Below, in pieces: positions 1-5,702 of a stretch of DNA of 11,149 nucleotides. Both the position numbers and the translations under genes were made by a program. This DNA comes from an uncultured bacterium (lineage in GTDB: Bacteria > Cyanobacteriota > Vampirovibrionia > Gastranaerophilales > Gastranaerophilaceae). The notes under the pieces were generated by a model, which searched no databases, had not been told where the DNA came from, and worked only from the letters and a program-made list of their open reading frames with translations. Position 1 is the stretch's first letter; each line of letters opens with the position of its first letter. The stretch spans positions 1 to 11,149 of the forward strand of contig OMVC01000147.1 of NCBI GenBank assembly GCA_900314375.1, written 5' to 3'.

Positions 1-179
1 TAAGAGTAAAAAAGGACGTGCGGAATAATATAATGCTTTAAATCAATATTAATAAATGTTGAAGCAACAAGCAAAATTGTGCAAACAAAAATTAATAACA
101 AATTCAATAATGGAATTTTAATTTTTTTTTGTTTGTTATCAAGTCTTTTCATTTTTGGAATTAAGACTTCTTCACTCAT
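1..179 (-). CDS. Partial membrane protein, N-terminal 59 residues
   Basis: An open frame begins with ATG at 179 and runs off the left edge of the window without a stop. The start overlaps the stop of the upstream acetyltransferase gene as ATGA, so the two are probably translationally coupled. The visible N-terminus is acidic then lysine-rich (residues 1-21). A hydrophobic stretch follows at about residues 22-43 (IPLLNLLLIFVCTILLVAS), typical of a signal anchor or first transmembrane helix, and a second hydrophobic run starts near residue 50. The positive charge before the helix suggests the N-terminus stays in the cytoplasm. I do not recognise the family. Only the reading frame, coupling and membrane character are supported. 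Confidence 0.6.
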   Translation of the reverse strand, partial: MSEEVLIPKMKRLDNKQKKIKIPLLNLLLIFVCTILLVASTFINIDLKHYIIPHVLFYS

Positions 180-709
180 TTGATATTAATTTTCTCCTCT
201 AATTCTTTTGTGATTTTTTGATATGATAGTTTAAATTCATCATAAAATATATTTTTTGTCCACATAATCAAAGCATCTTCATTATTATCCTGATAATATT
301 TTTTTCTTGTTCCGAAAGATGTAAAACCGTATTTAGAATACAAATTTATTGCAGGAGTATTACTAACACGCACTTCTAAAGTAATATACTTTATCATTTC
401 TTCGTAGCAGTCATCAATTATACGCTTTAATAATGCTTCACCATAATGCCTTTTTCTATAATCCACAGAAACAGCTACATTAGTTATATGCGCTTCCTCC
501 AACACATGCCAACAGCCGGCATAAGCTGCCAAATGCCCGTCATTTGTAAAAAGCGAATAGTAATATGCTAAATCATTGTTTAATTCATTCATAAACGAAT
601 CTTTCGACCAATGGTGAGGACCGTAAGCTTTTTCTTCTATTGCAATGACACCGTCAATATCCTTTTTAGTCATTCGCTTTATTATAACTGTTTCTAACTC
701 TGTTTGCAT
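176..709 (-). CDS. rimI: Ribosomal-protein-alanine N-acetyltransferase, RimI-like GNAT
   Basis: A single-domain GNAT enzyme that resembles RimI, which transfers acetyl from acetyl-CoA to the N-terminal alanine of ribosomal protein S18. Counting from the ATG at 709, HITNVAVSVDYRKRHYGEAL (about 74-93) holds the beta4 strand and the acetyl-CoA pyrophosphate loop, in R/Q-x-x-G-x-A form. LEVRVSN (111-117) and INLYSKYGF (121-129) match the RimI segments carrying the catalytic glutamate and the C-terminal tyrosine. The DAL-M ending of the core is also typical. A GTG at 715 is in frame, but the only weak Shine-Dalgarno (GGTAG, minus strand) lies 9 nt before the ATG at 709, so I prefer the ATG. It is divergent from the ribosomal operon, which suits a ribosome-modifying enzyme. 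The exact substrate is inferred; another GNAT specificity remains possible. Confidence 0.82.
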   Translation of the reverse strand: MQTELETVIIKRMTKKDIDGVIAIEEKAYGPHHWSKDSFMNELNNDLAYYYSLFTNDGHLAAYAGCWHVLEEAHITNVAVSVDYRKRHYGEALLKRIIDDCYEEMIKYITLEVRVSNTPAINLYSKYGFTSFGTRKKYYQDNNEDALIMWTKNIFYDEFKLSYQKITKELEEKINIK

Positions 710-749
710 AGACACATACTACCATAAAATTAAATATGTGTGAAATCTG

Positions 750-776
750 TTAACACTATTCGCATGTTTATATAAT
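750..776 (+). promoter_or_regulatory. Candidate promoter for the infA-rpsI operon
   Basis: TTAACA (750-755; five of six consensus bases) is followed after 15 nt by TATAAT (771-776). Initiation near 783 would give infA a leader of about 230 nt. I found no better sigma-70-like pair closer to infA. The -10 is shared, as a palindrome, with the divergent candidate promoter. Confidence 0.4.
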
Positions 777-801
777 TATACTCAAATTAGAAACTTTACA
801 A
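775..801 (-). promoter_or_regulatory. Candidate promoter for rimI and the membrane gene
   Basis: On the minus strand a perfect TATAAT (780-775) lies 15 nt downstream of TTGTAA (801-796), about 60 nt before the gene. The -10 lies in the palindrome TATAATTATA (771-780), which also supplies a plus-strand -10. The short spacer lowers confidence. Confidence 0.4.
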
Positions 802-1014
802 AAATTTACATCTATTATAACTTCGCAGAATTTAAAAGGATTTTGGCACGATTAAGCTATATTCAGTTCTGCTTTATTTTAATAAAAACACGCGGGGACA
901 TTTGAGTAAATTTATTGTTACTGCAATTAAAAAACTGCTTGCAATCAAAGTTTTAGCAAGTAAACTTTAAAATAGCATGTTATGCAAAAACGCAAGCCGA
1001 AAAAGAGGTAATTT
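783..1014 (+). other. Long leader region of infA operon, no gene
   Basis: No credible gene is present. The stretch contains an isolated GC-rich CGCGGGG (892-898) and a CTTGC/GCAAG pair (939-960) that overlaps a second possible stem, AAAGTTT/AAACTTT. The two are mutually exclusive, as in a switching leader, but both are short. Just before infA is a good ribosome binding site, AAGAGG (1003-1008), 6 nt from the ATG. Confidence 0.3.
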
Positions 1015-1230
1015 ATGGCAAAAGACGTAATTGAATTTGTCGGAACAATAATAGAATCAATGCCAAACGCAATGTTCAAAGTAAAATTGGAAAATGATCA
1101 CGAAATTTTGGCACATATTTCAGGCAAAATCAGAAAAAATTTCATAAGAATCCTTCCTGGCGACAAGGTCAGAGTAGAAATGACACCTTATGACCTGACA
1201 AAAGGAAGAATAACATTCAGATTGAAATAA
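1015..1230 (+). CDS. infA: Translation initiation factor IF-1
   Basis: IF-1 binds the A site of the 30S subunit and works with IF-2 and IF-3 in start-codon selection. The 71-residue product is a complete single OB-fold (S1-like) domain of normal family length. It shows the conserved blocks VGTIIESMPNAMFKVKLEN, LAHISGKIRKNFIRILPGDK (about 31-51) and YDLTKGRITFRLK at the C-terminus. AAGAGG lies 6 nt before the ATG. It is the first gene of the operon here; the adk/map/secY genes that often precede infA are missing, and rimI diverges instead. A 153-nt spacer with an octamer repeat element separates it from rpmJ. Confidence 0.98.
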   Translation: MAKDVIEFVGTIIESMPNAMFKVKLENDHEILAHISGKIRKNFIRILPGDKVRVEMTPYDLTKGRITFRLK

Positions 1231-1233
1231 CTC

Positions 1234-1344
1234 ATGGTTTAAAAGTTAAATAGTTAAACAGTTTGTTTCATTTAGAGAATTAAATAAAAGTGCGAAGCAC
1301 CGTAATAACCATTCAACCCATTAACTATTAAACCATTAAACAAA
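1234..1344 (+). repeat. Octamer-periodic inverted repeat, infA-rpmJ spacer, with core
   Basis: The left arm (1234-1264) consists of 8-nt units such as GGTTTAAA, AGTTAAAT and AGTTAAAC. The right arm (1308-1344) has CATTCAAC, CCATTAAC, TATTAAAC and CATTAAAC, approximately the reverse complement of the left. The apex holds the core AATAAAAGTGCGAAGCACCG (1283-1302), with a GTGC-GAA-GCAC mini-hairpin at 1290-1300. The same core recurs at 2474-2484 and 4360-4370. Confidence 0.85.
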
Positions 1345-1383
1345 AAAACACATCTCACAATTAATATAAAAAGGAAATGAAAA

Positions 1384-1497
1384 ATGAAAGTAAGATCATC
1401 AGTAAAGAAAATTTGCGACAAATGCAAATGTATCAAAAGAAAAGGCAGAATTGCCGTAATTTGTGAAAACCCTAAACACAAACAAAGACAAGGGTAA
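1384..1497 (+). CDS. rpmJ: 50S ribosomal protein L36
   Basis: A 37-residue gene encoding the smallest large-subunit protein, L36. It starts MKVRSSVKKICDKCKC and ends NPKHKQRQG, the standard length and ends for the family. It is the zinc-binding form: Cys11, Cys14, Cys27 and His32 occupy the C-x2-C...C-x4-H ligand positions. AAGGA (1371-1375) lies 8 nt before the ATG. A nearby ATG at 1377 is out of frame and too close to the ribosome binding site. It sits between infA and rpsM, its usual place, flanked on both sides by octamer repeat elements. Confidence 0.97.
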   Translation: MKVRSSVKKICDKCKCIKRKGRIAVICENPKHKQRQG

Positions 1498-1500
1498 CAC

Positions 1501-1594
1501 GGAAGGCAAGAAGGCAGGATGCCAAGAAGGCAAGCCTGTTACAAATATAAGATGTAAAAGCTTGACCTCTTGACTTCATGACATCTTGACATCT
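1501..1594 (+). repeat. Octamer-periodic inverted repeat, rpmJ-rpsM spacer, divergent dialect
   Basis: The left arm has units GGAAGGCA (1501-1508), AGAAGGCA (1509-1516 and again 1525-1532) and GGATGCCA (1517-1524). The right arm has CTTGACCT (1561-1568), CTTGACTT (1569-1576), CATGACAT (1577-1584) and CTTGACAT (1585-1592). The reverse complement of the right arm runs in the same 8-nt register as the left, so the arms can pair imperfectly. It has the architecture of the other copies but a different sequence, and lacks the GTGCGAAGCAC core. Confidence 0.75.
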
Positions 1595-1620
1595 AAAAAG
1601 CCAAAGAAAAGGAGAAAAAC

Positions 1621-1986
1621 ATGGCAAGATTAGTAGGGGTAGACTTACCTCGTAACAAAAGAATGGAAATCGCCTTAACCTATATTTACGGTATCGGGCC
1701 AACCAGAGCTAAAAAGATTTTAGCAGCAACAGGTATTTCACCTGATTTAAGAACAGACAACTTAACAGATGAAGATATTAAATTATTACGTAACGAATTA
1801 TCAAATTACCACATTGAAGGTGATTTAAGACGTGAAGTAACAATGAACATTAAGCGTTTGCAAGAAATCGGTTCATACAGAGGACTTCGTCACAAACGCA
1901 AACTTCCTTGCAGAGGTCAAAGAACAAAGACTAACGCAAGAACTCAACGCGGCAAAAAAGGCGCTGCAATTGCAGGTAAGAAGTAA
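1621..1986 (+). CDS. rpsM: 30S ribosomal protein S13
   Basis: S13 sits in the head of the small subunit, where it contacts 16S rRNA, S19 and the large subunit, and its C-terminal tail reaches the P-site tRNA. The 121-residue product is of normal length and complete. It begins MARLVGVDLPRNKRMEIALT, has the helix-hairpin segment YIYGIGPTRAKKIL (21-34), the conserved SYRGLRHKRKLPCRGQ (85-100), and the basic RTKTNARTQRGKKG tail. AAGGAG (1609-1614) is 6 nt before the ATG. rpsK follows after 33 nt, one of the few spacers in this operon without an octamer element. Confidence 0.98.
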   Translation: MARLVGVDLPRNKRMEIALTYIYGIGPTRAKKILAATGISPDLRTDNLTDEDIKLLRNELSNYHIEGDLRREVTMNIKRLQEIGSYRGLRHKRKLPCRGQRTKTNARTQRGKKGAAIAGKK

Positions 1987-2019
1987 TAAGAAATTAAAAC
2001 AATATAAAGGAAAGTAAAA

Positions 2020-2406
2020 ATGGCAAGACCAAGAACAACAAAGAAAAAAGAAAAGAAGAACGTATTGCAAGGGGTTGTACATATACAATCTACTTTTAAC
2101 AATACAATTGTAACTTCTACCGACACTCAAGGTAATGCTATTGCTTGGGCAACAGCAGGTGCTTCAGGCTTTAAAGGAGCAAGAAAAGGCACTCCGTTCG
2201 CAGCACAATCCGCTGCTGAAATGGTAGCTAAAAAATCAATTGACCAAGGTATGAAAAAAGTTGAAGTTCATATCAAAGGGCCTGGGTCAGGTAGAGAAAC
2301 AGCAATCCGCGCGATTCAAGCAGCAGGATTAGAAATTACGTTAATCAAGGATGTTACACCAATTCCTCACAACGGGTGCAGACCTCCAAAGAAAAGACGT
2401 GTATAA
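2020..2406 (+). CDS. rpsK: 30S ribosomal protein S11
   Basis: S11 lies on the platform of the 30S subunit near the mRNA exit and interacts with S7, S18 and S21. The 128-residue product matches the family throughout. It has a lysine-rich N-terminus, the block VHIQSTFNNTIVTSTDTQGN (20-39), GFKGARKGTPFAAQSAAE (50-67), the GPGSGRE loop (87-93), and the almost invariant tail TPIPHNGCRPPKKRRV. AAAGGA (2006-2011) is 8 nt before the ATG. It follows rpsM closely and is separated from rpsD by 199 nt carrying both an octamer element and a GC-rich hairpin. Confidence 0.98.
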   Translation: MARPRTTKKKEKKNVLQGVVHIQSTFNNTIVTSTDTQGNAIAWATAGASGFKGARKGTPFAAQSAAEMVAKKSIDQGMKKVEVHIKGPGSGRETAIRAIQAAGLEITLIKDVTPIPHNGCRPPKKRRV

Positions 2407-2408
2407 TC

Positions 2409-2527
2409 AGTTGAAAGGTTGAGGGGTTGAATAGTTGAAAGGTTTTACCTATCTTTCAATAAATTAAATAAAAGTGCGAAGCACCGAAATAACCTATTCA
2501 ACCGTTAAACCATTAAACCGTTCAACA
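2409..2527 (+). repeat. Octamer-periodic inverted repeat, rpsK-rpsD spacer, with core
   Basis: The left arm (2409-2444) reads in strict 8-nt steps: AGTTGAAA, GGTTGAGG, GGTTGAAT, AGTTGAAA, then GGTT. The right arm (2491-2526) uses ATTCAACC- and GTTAAACC-type units. By eye about four fifths of positions can pair, counting G-U. The apex carries GTGCGAAGCAC (2474-2484), preceded by AATAAAA as in the infA-rpmJ copy. This is the clearest copy. Confidence 0.88.
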
Positions 2528-2538
2528 ATAAGTTAACC

Positions 2539-2585
2539 GCGGGGGCTTGGGGATTTAGTCCATCCACAAACCATAGATGCCCCGC
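2539..2585 (+). promoter_or_regulatory. GC-rich hairpin before rpsD, possible S4-responsive leader
   Basis: In a very AT-rich spacer, GCGGGG (2539-2544) plus C2546 can pair with GCCCCGC (2579-2585), leaving one bulged G. Inside, TGGGGAT (2548-2554) can pair with ATCCACA (2562-2568) with one mismatch, enclosing a 7-nt loop. The structure ends about 8 nt before the rpsD ribosome binding site AAGGAG (2594-2599). S4 is a known autoregulator in several bacteria through structured leaders, so a feedback element is a reasonable inference. I cannot match it to a described motif. Confidence 0.5.
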
Positions 2586-2605
2586 AAAAAGTAAAGGAGA
2601 AAAAA

Positions 2606-3208
2606 ATGTCTAGATACACAGGACCAAGTGAAAAATTATTCCGCAATTACGGAGTAAAAGATTTATCAAACAGAAAGTTAACTTCATCTATGCGCCAAAA
2701 TGCTTCAGGGCAACACGGTGCAGCAAGAAAAAAACTTTCTGAATACGCTCTTCATTTAAGAGAAAAACAAAAAATCAGATTAACATATCTTGTTAGCGAA
2801 AAACAATTCGTAAGATATTATAACGAAGCCGCAAGAAGAAAAGGCGTTACGGGTACTATTCTTTTACAATTGTTAGAATCAAGACTTGATAACATTTTAT
2901 TCAGAGCAGGTTTTGGTATTACTCGCAGACAAACAAGACAAATTGTTAATCACGGACACGTTCTTGTAAACGGTAAAAAAGTAGATATCCCGTCATATTT
3001 AGTAAGACCTGGGGATGAAATTACCGTAAAAACAAGAAGTTCAAAATATCTTCAAAGTGTATTGGAAATGATTGATTTAGCTTGTGCTCCGGCATGGATG
3101 ACAATAGATAAATCAGCATTGAAAATTACATTCGACAGAATTCCTGAAAGAGAAGAATTAGACCCTGAACTTAAGGAACAACTCGTTATCGAATACTACT
3201 CGAAATAA
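2606..3208 (+). CDS. rpsD: 30S ribosomal protein S4, zinc-free form
   Basis: S4 nucleates 30S assembly on the 5' domain of 16S rRNA and helps set decoding fidelity. The 200-residue product starts MSRYTGPSEKLFRNYG and has the SGQHG block (34-38). The S4 RNA-binding domain spans about 93-140 (LDNILFRAGFGITRRQTRQI, then HGHVLVNGKKVDIP). The family tail is present, ending ELKEQLVIEYYSK. The N-terminal zinc-finger cysteines of the C+ form are absent and the only cysteine is residue 160, so this is the C- type. AAGGAG lies 6 nt upstream of the ATG. The rpsK-rpsD-rpoA order matches the classical alpha operon. The GC-rich hairpin just upstream may control it. Confidence 0.97.
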   Translation: MSRYTGPSEKLFRNYGVKDLSNRKLTSSMRQNASGQHGAARKKLSEYALHLREKQKIRLTYLVSEKQFVRYYNEAARRKGVTGTILLQLLESRLDNILFRAGFGITRRQTRQIVNHGHVLVNGKKVDIPSYLVRPGDEITVKTRSSKYLQSVLEMIDLACAPAWMTIDKSALKITFDRIPEREELDPELKEQLVIEYYSK

Positions 3209-3214
3209 CAATTT

Positions 3215-3289
3215 GGTTGAATAGTTTAGAGGTTGAAAAGTTTAACAGCTTAAAAACCATTCAACCATTCAACATTTCAGCCGTTCAAC
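3215..3289 (+). repeat. Octamer-periodic inverted repeat, rpsD-rpoA spacer, compact, no core
   Basis: Left units GGTTGAAT (3215-3222), AGTTTAGA (3223-3230), GGTTGAAA (3231-3238) and AGTTTAAC (3239-3246) face right units CATTCAAC (3258-3265 and 3266-3273), ATTTCAGC and CGTTCAAC (3282-3289). The apex is only about 10 nt and lacks the GTGCGAAGCAC hairpin. Read in frame, this repeat produces a spurious N-terminal extension of RpoA from a TTG at 3217. Confidence 0.85.
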
Positions 3290-3309
3290 TAATTAAGGAG
3301 ATAAAAATA

Positions 3310-4281
3310 ATGGAATTAAAAATTAAATGTGTTGATACAGCAACAAATTCTGACGGTTCACAATACGGTAAATTCGTTATTGAACCATTGGAAAGAGGTT
3401 TCGGAACTACAATCGGAAACGCATTAAGAAGAGTACTGTTATCAAGTCTTGAAGGTACAGCAGTAACTTCAACAAGAATTGAAAGCATAACTCATGAATA
3501 TACTGCAATTCCGGGTGTACAAGAAGATGTTATTGACGTAATTCTTAACCTTAAAGGTTTGGTTGTAAAAACCGATTCAAAAGAACCACAACATTTAAGA
3601 ATAGACGTTGACAAACCTGGTTCTGTATTAGCAAGCGATATTCAATTACCTGCCGGCGTTAAGGTTGTAAACCCTGACTGGTTAATTTGTACAGTAGCTG
3701 ATGGCGGATCATTCCACGCTGATGTTATTGTAGAAACAGGTAAAGGATACGTTCCTCATGATGTTCCAAGAGATGCGAAAGGCGATGCAATTGATGTATT
3801 ACCTATTGATGCTACATTCATGCCTATCAAACGTGTAAGCTATAATGTAGAAAGCACTCGTGTAGGGGATTCATTAGATTACGATAAATTAACTCTTGAA
3901 ATTTGGTCAAACGGTTCTGTTGATGTTCAAAATGCATTAAGCAAAGCTTCTAATTTATTAATTGAACACTTCATGCAAATTGCATCAATTACGGGTCAAG
4001 CTTCAATGACTTCTATTCCTCAAATTGAAGAAGAAGTTATTGTTGTTGATGAGGAACCAAAAATGACTATCGAAGAATTGGAATTGTCCGTTAGAGCATA
4101 CAATTGCTTGAAACGTGCAAGCATCAATTCTATGTCGGAATTATTGAAAAAATCAGAACATGATTTATTAAACATCAAGAATTTCGGCAAAAAATCTTCT
4201 GATGAAGTAATCGAAAGATTACATCACTTCGGATTAGAATTAGCTCCTAACCCGATTGAAGAAGAAGATTTGATTGGCTAA
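3310..4281 (+). CDS. rpoA: DNA-directed RNA polymerase alpha subunit
   Basis: RpoA dimerises to scaffold beta and beta' assembly, and its C-terminal domain contacts upstream DNA and activators. The 323-residue product is full length. The N-terminal domain has the signature YGKFVIEPLERGFGTTIGNA and LRRVLLSSLEGTAVTS, closely resembling cyanobacterial RpoA. An acidic linker follows. The C-terminal domain is LSVRAYNCLKRASI...NIKNFGKKSSDEVIERL, with the arginine that contacts UP-element DNA. The frame is open from a TTG at 3217, but those 31 residues are translated repeat. The ATG at 3310 has AAGGAG (3295-3300) 9 nt upstream and gives the standard MELKIKCVD start, so I use it. It lies between rpsD and rplQ as usual. 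Confidence 0.98.
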   Translation: MELKIKCVDTATNSDGSQYGKFVIEPLERGFGTTIGNALRRVLLSSLEGTAVTSTRIESITHEYTAIPGVQEDVIDVILNLKGLVVKTDSKEPQHLRIDVDKPGSVLASDIQLPAGVKVVNPDWLICTVADGGSFHADVIVETGKGYVPHDVPRDAKGDAIDVLPIDATFMPIKRVSYNVESTRVGDSLDYDKLTLEIWSNGSVDVQNALSKASNLLIEHFMQIASITGQASMTSIPQIEEEVIVVDEEPKMTIEELELSVRAYNCLKRASINSMSELLKKSEHDLLNIKNFGKKSSDEVIERLHHFGLELAPNPIEEEDLIG

Positions 4282-4293
4282 GCAAAGCTTAGC
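4277..4293 (+). other. Small hairpin spanning the rpoA stop codon
   Basis: GCTAAGC (4277-4283) and GCTTAGC (4287-4293) form a perfect 7-bp stem with an AAA loop. The TAA stop (4279-4281) is in the left arm. No T-tract follows, so it is not a normal intrinsic terminator. It directly adjoins the left arm of the next octamer element. Confidence 0.5.
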
Positions 4294-4294
4294 A

Positions 4295-4411
4295 GGCTGA
4301 ATGGTTGAAAGGTTGAACAGTTGAAATGTTTATTTCAATCCTTCAAAGAATAAAATAAAGTGCGAAGCACCGTAATAACTATTCAACCATTAAACTATTC
4401 AACCTTTAAAC
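4295..4411 (+). repeat. Octamer-periodic inverted repeat, rpoA-rplQ spacer, with core
   Basis: Left units are GGCTGAAT (4295-4302), GGTTGAAA (4303-4310), GGTTGAAC (4311-4318) and AGTTGAAA (4319-4326). Right units are TATTCAAC (4380-4387 and 4396-4403), CATTAAAC (4388-4395) and CTTTAAAC (4404-4411). About 70% of arm positions match by eye. The apex has GTGCGAAGCAC (4360-4370) followed by CGTAATAAC, as in the infA-rpmJ copy. Confidence 0.87.
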
Positions 4412-4450
4412 AAAATAAAGTTACAATACTTATTATAAGGAAACACAACA

Positions 4451-4879
4451 ATGAGACACCAAACTAAAAAACATACGCTGGGGAAAGCACAAGACCAAAG
4501 AAAGGCTTTGTTGCGCTCTTTAGCTACAGAACTTTTTGTTCATGGTGAAATAACAACAACATTGGCAAGAGCAAAAGCTCTAAAACCTTATGCTGAAAAA
4601 ATTATCACTATGGCAAAGAAAGGTGACTTAAACTCTATCAGAAATGCAGCAAGATATATTTATAACAAAGAAACAGGTAAATATATGGATATGCAATCAG
4701 GTGAAGTTTTTGATGCACCTCAAAAAGATAAAAAACTCACTGCGCAAACAGTATTAAGAAAATTGTTTGTAGTTATCGGCAAAAAATATGCTGATAAAAA
4801 AGGCGGCTATACAAGAATATATCATATGCCTCCAAGACGCGGTGATGCTTCTGAAATGGCACTGATTCAATTGGTGTAA
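4451..4879 (+). CDS. rplQ: 50S ribosomal protein L17
   Basis: L17 is a large-subunit protein near the peptide exit region. The N-terminal core MRHQTKKHTLGKAQDQRKAL, the block ATELFVHGEITTTLARAKAL (25-44) and the C-terminal GGYTRIYHMPPRRGDASEMA are diagnostic. At 142 residues it is longer than the compact bacterial form of about 115-130. The difference is a hydrophilic insert at about 74-98 (ETGKYMDMQSGEVFD...) between the YIYNK and VLRKLF segments. AAGGA (4437-4441) is 9 nt before the ATG. truA starts 7 nt after its stop, so the two are almost certainly cotranslated or cotranscribed. Confidence 0.97.
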   Translation: MRHQTKKHTLGKAQDQRKALLRSLATELFVHGEITTTLARAKALKPYAEKIITMAKKGDLNSIRNAARYIYNKETGKYMDMQSGEVFDAPQKDKKLTAQTVLRKLFVVIGKKYADKKGGYTRIYHMPPRRGDASEMALIQLV

Positions 4880-4886
4880 TTTCAAT

Positions 4887-5696
4887 ATGCGATATGCTTT
4901 AAAAGTTCAATATATTGGCAAAAACTATTTAGGAAGCCAAATTCAATTTGAAAGTAACTCCGAAATAGAGCCGACAATACAAGGAGAACTTGAAAAAGCA
5001 CTCAGTACATTGATAAATTCAATACGGAGCAACGCCAAACCCGAATTGCAAGCGCAAAAAGGAGAAAGCGGAGCACCGAATAACCGACGATTTAAAACAG
5101 TCTTTTCCGGAAGAACTGACAAAGGCGTAAATTCGTTGGGACAAGTTGTTCATTTTGATACAGACAAAGATATTGTTGCTTCAAAATTTGTCTATCAATT
5201 GAATGAGATATTACCCGATGATATTTCGGTCAGTGATTTGAAAATTGTGGATGACAATTTCCATGCTCAAAAAAGTGCCAAAAGACGTCATTACAGATTT
5301 GAATTCATTAACAGAAGATACAAAAATGCGTTTGACGGCGATTTGATGAGAGTGAAATTCGAAGTAAATACGGATAGGATGCAAAAAGCACTAAATTATT
5401 TACTTGGCGAACACGATTTTTCAAGTTTTAAGAGTTCCGGTACGCTGAACCCGAGCACAGTCTGTTTTATAGAAAAAGCTCAAGTCGAAAGACAAGGAGA
5501 TAAAGTTATTATTAATATTGTAGGAAACAGATTTCTATATAATATGGTAAGAACAATCGTCGGAACCCTTTTAGAAATAGAAGGACATAATCTTGAACCG
5601 GAACACATGTTGAAGGTTCTTGAAGCAAAAGACCGCAGAAAGGCCGGTCAAACAGTCAGTCCGTACGGATTGACATTAATGAAAGTAGAATACTAG
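4887..5696 (+). CDS. truA: tRNA pseudouridine(38-40) synthase TruA
   Basis: TruA isomerises uridines 38-40 in the anticodon arm of tRNAs. The catalytic aspartate is D78 in FSGRTDKGVNSLGQVVHFD (73-91). Other family blocks are TIQGELEKAL (30-39), FHAQKSAKRRHYRFEF (125-140), LLGEHDFSSFK and the C-terminal NRFLYNMVRTIVGTLLEIEG, then GQTVSPYGLTLMKVEY. The early GWQ of typical TruA reads GSQ here, so the usual tryptophan is replaced. Residues about 44-69 form an extra low-complexity segment not seen in compact TruA. Its DNA resembles the core of the intergenic repeats (5069-5085). No strong ribosome binding site is seen; initiation probably relies on coupling to rplQ, 7 nt upstream. At 269 residues it is slightly long. 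Confidence 0.95.
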   Translation: MRYALKVQYIGKNYLGSQIQFESNSEIEPTIQGELEKALSTLINSIRSNAKPELQAQKGESGAPNNRRFKTVFSGRTDKGVNSLGQVVHFDTDKDIVASKFVYQLNEILPDDISVSDLKIVDDNFHAQKSAKRRHYRFEFINRRYKNAFDGDLMRVKFEVNTDRMQKALNYLLGEHDFSSFKSSGTLNPSTVCFIEKAQVERQGDKVIINIVGNRFLYNMVRTIVGTLLEIEGHNLEPEHMLKVLEAKDRRKAGQTVSPYGLTLMKVEY

Positions 5697-5702
5697 AGGT
5701 GC

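Noticed and set aside
843..863. TTGGCACG considered as a sigma-54 -24 element or a sigma-70 -35
   Set aside because: No GC element lies at the required spacing for sigma-54, and the nearest TATATT is only 9 nt away, too close for sigma-70.
982..1011. Basic nonapeptide frame (MQKRKPKKR) overlapping the infA ribosome binding site
   Set aside because: It has no ribosome binding site of its own, and its A-rich codons are expected by chance in a purine-rich leader; reported only as a curiosity.
1472..2130. Open frames on the minus strand across rpmJ-rpsM-rpsK
   Set aside because: They are antisense to well-conserved ribosomal genes, lack ribosome binding sites, and have compositions expected from reverse reading of lysine-rich genes.
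2539..2585. GC-rich hairpin considered as a tRNA, known riboswitch or terminator
   Set aside because: It has no cloverleaf or CCA end, no riboswitch core that I recognise, and only A-rich sequence rather than a T-tract after the stem.
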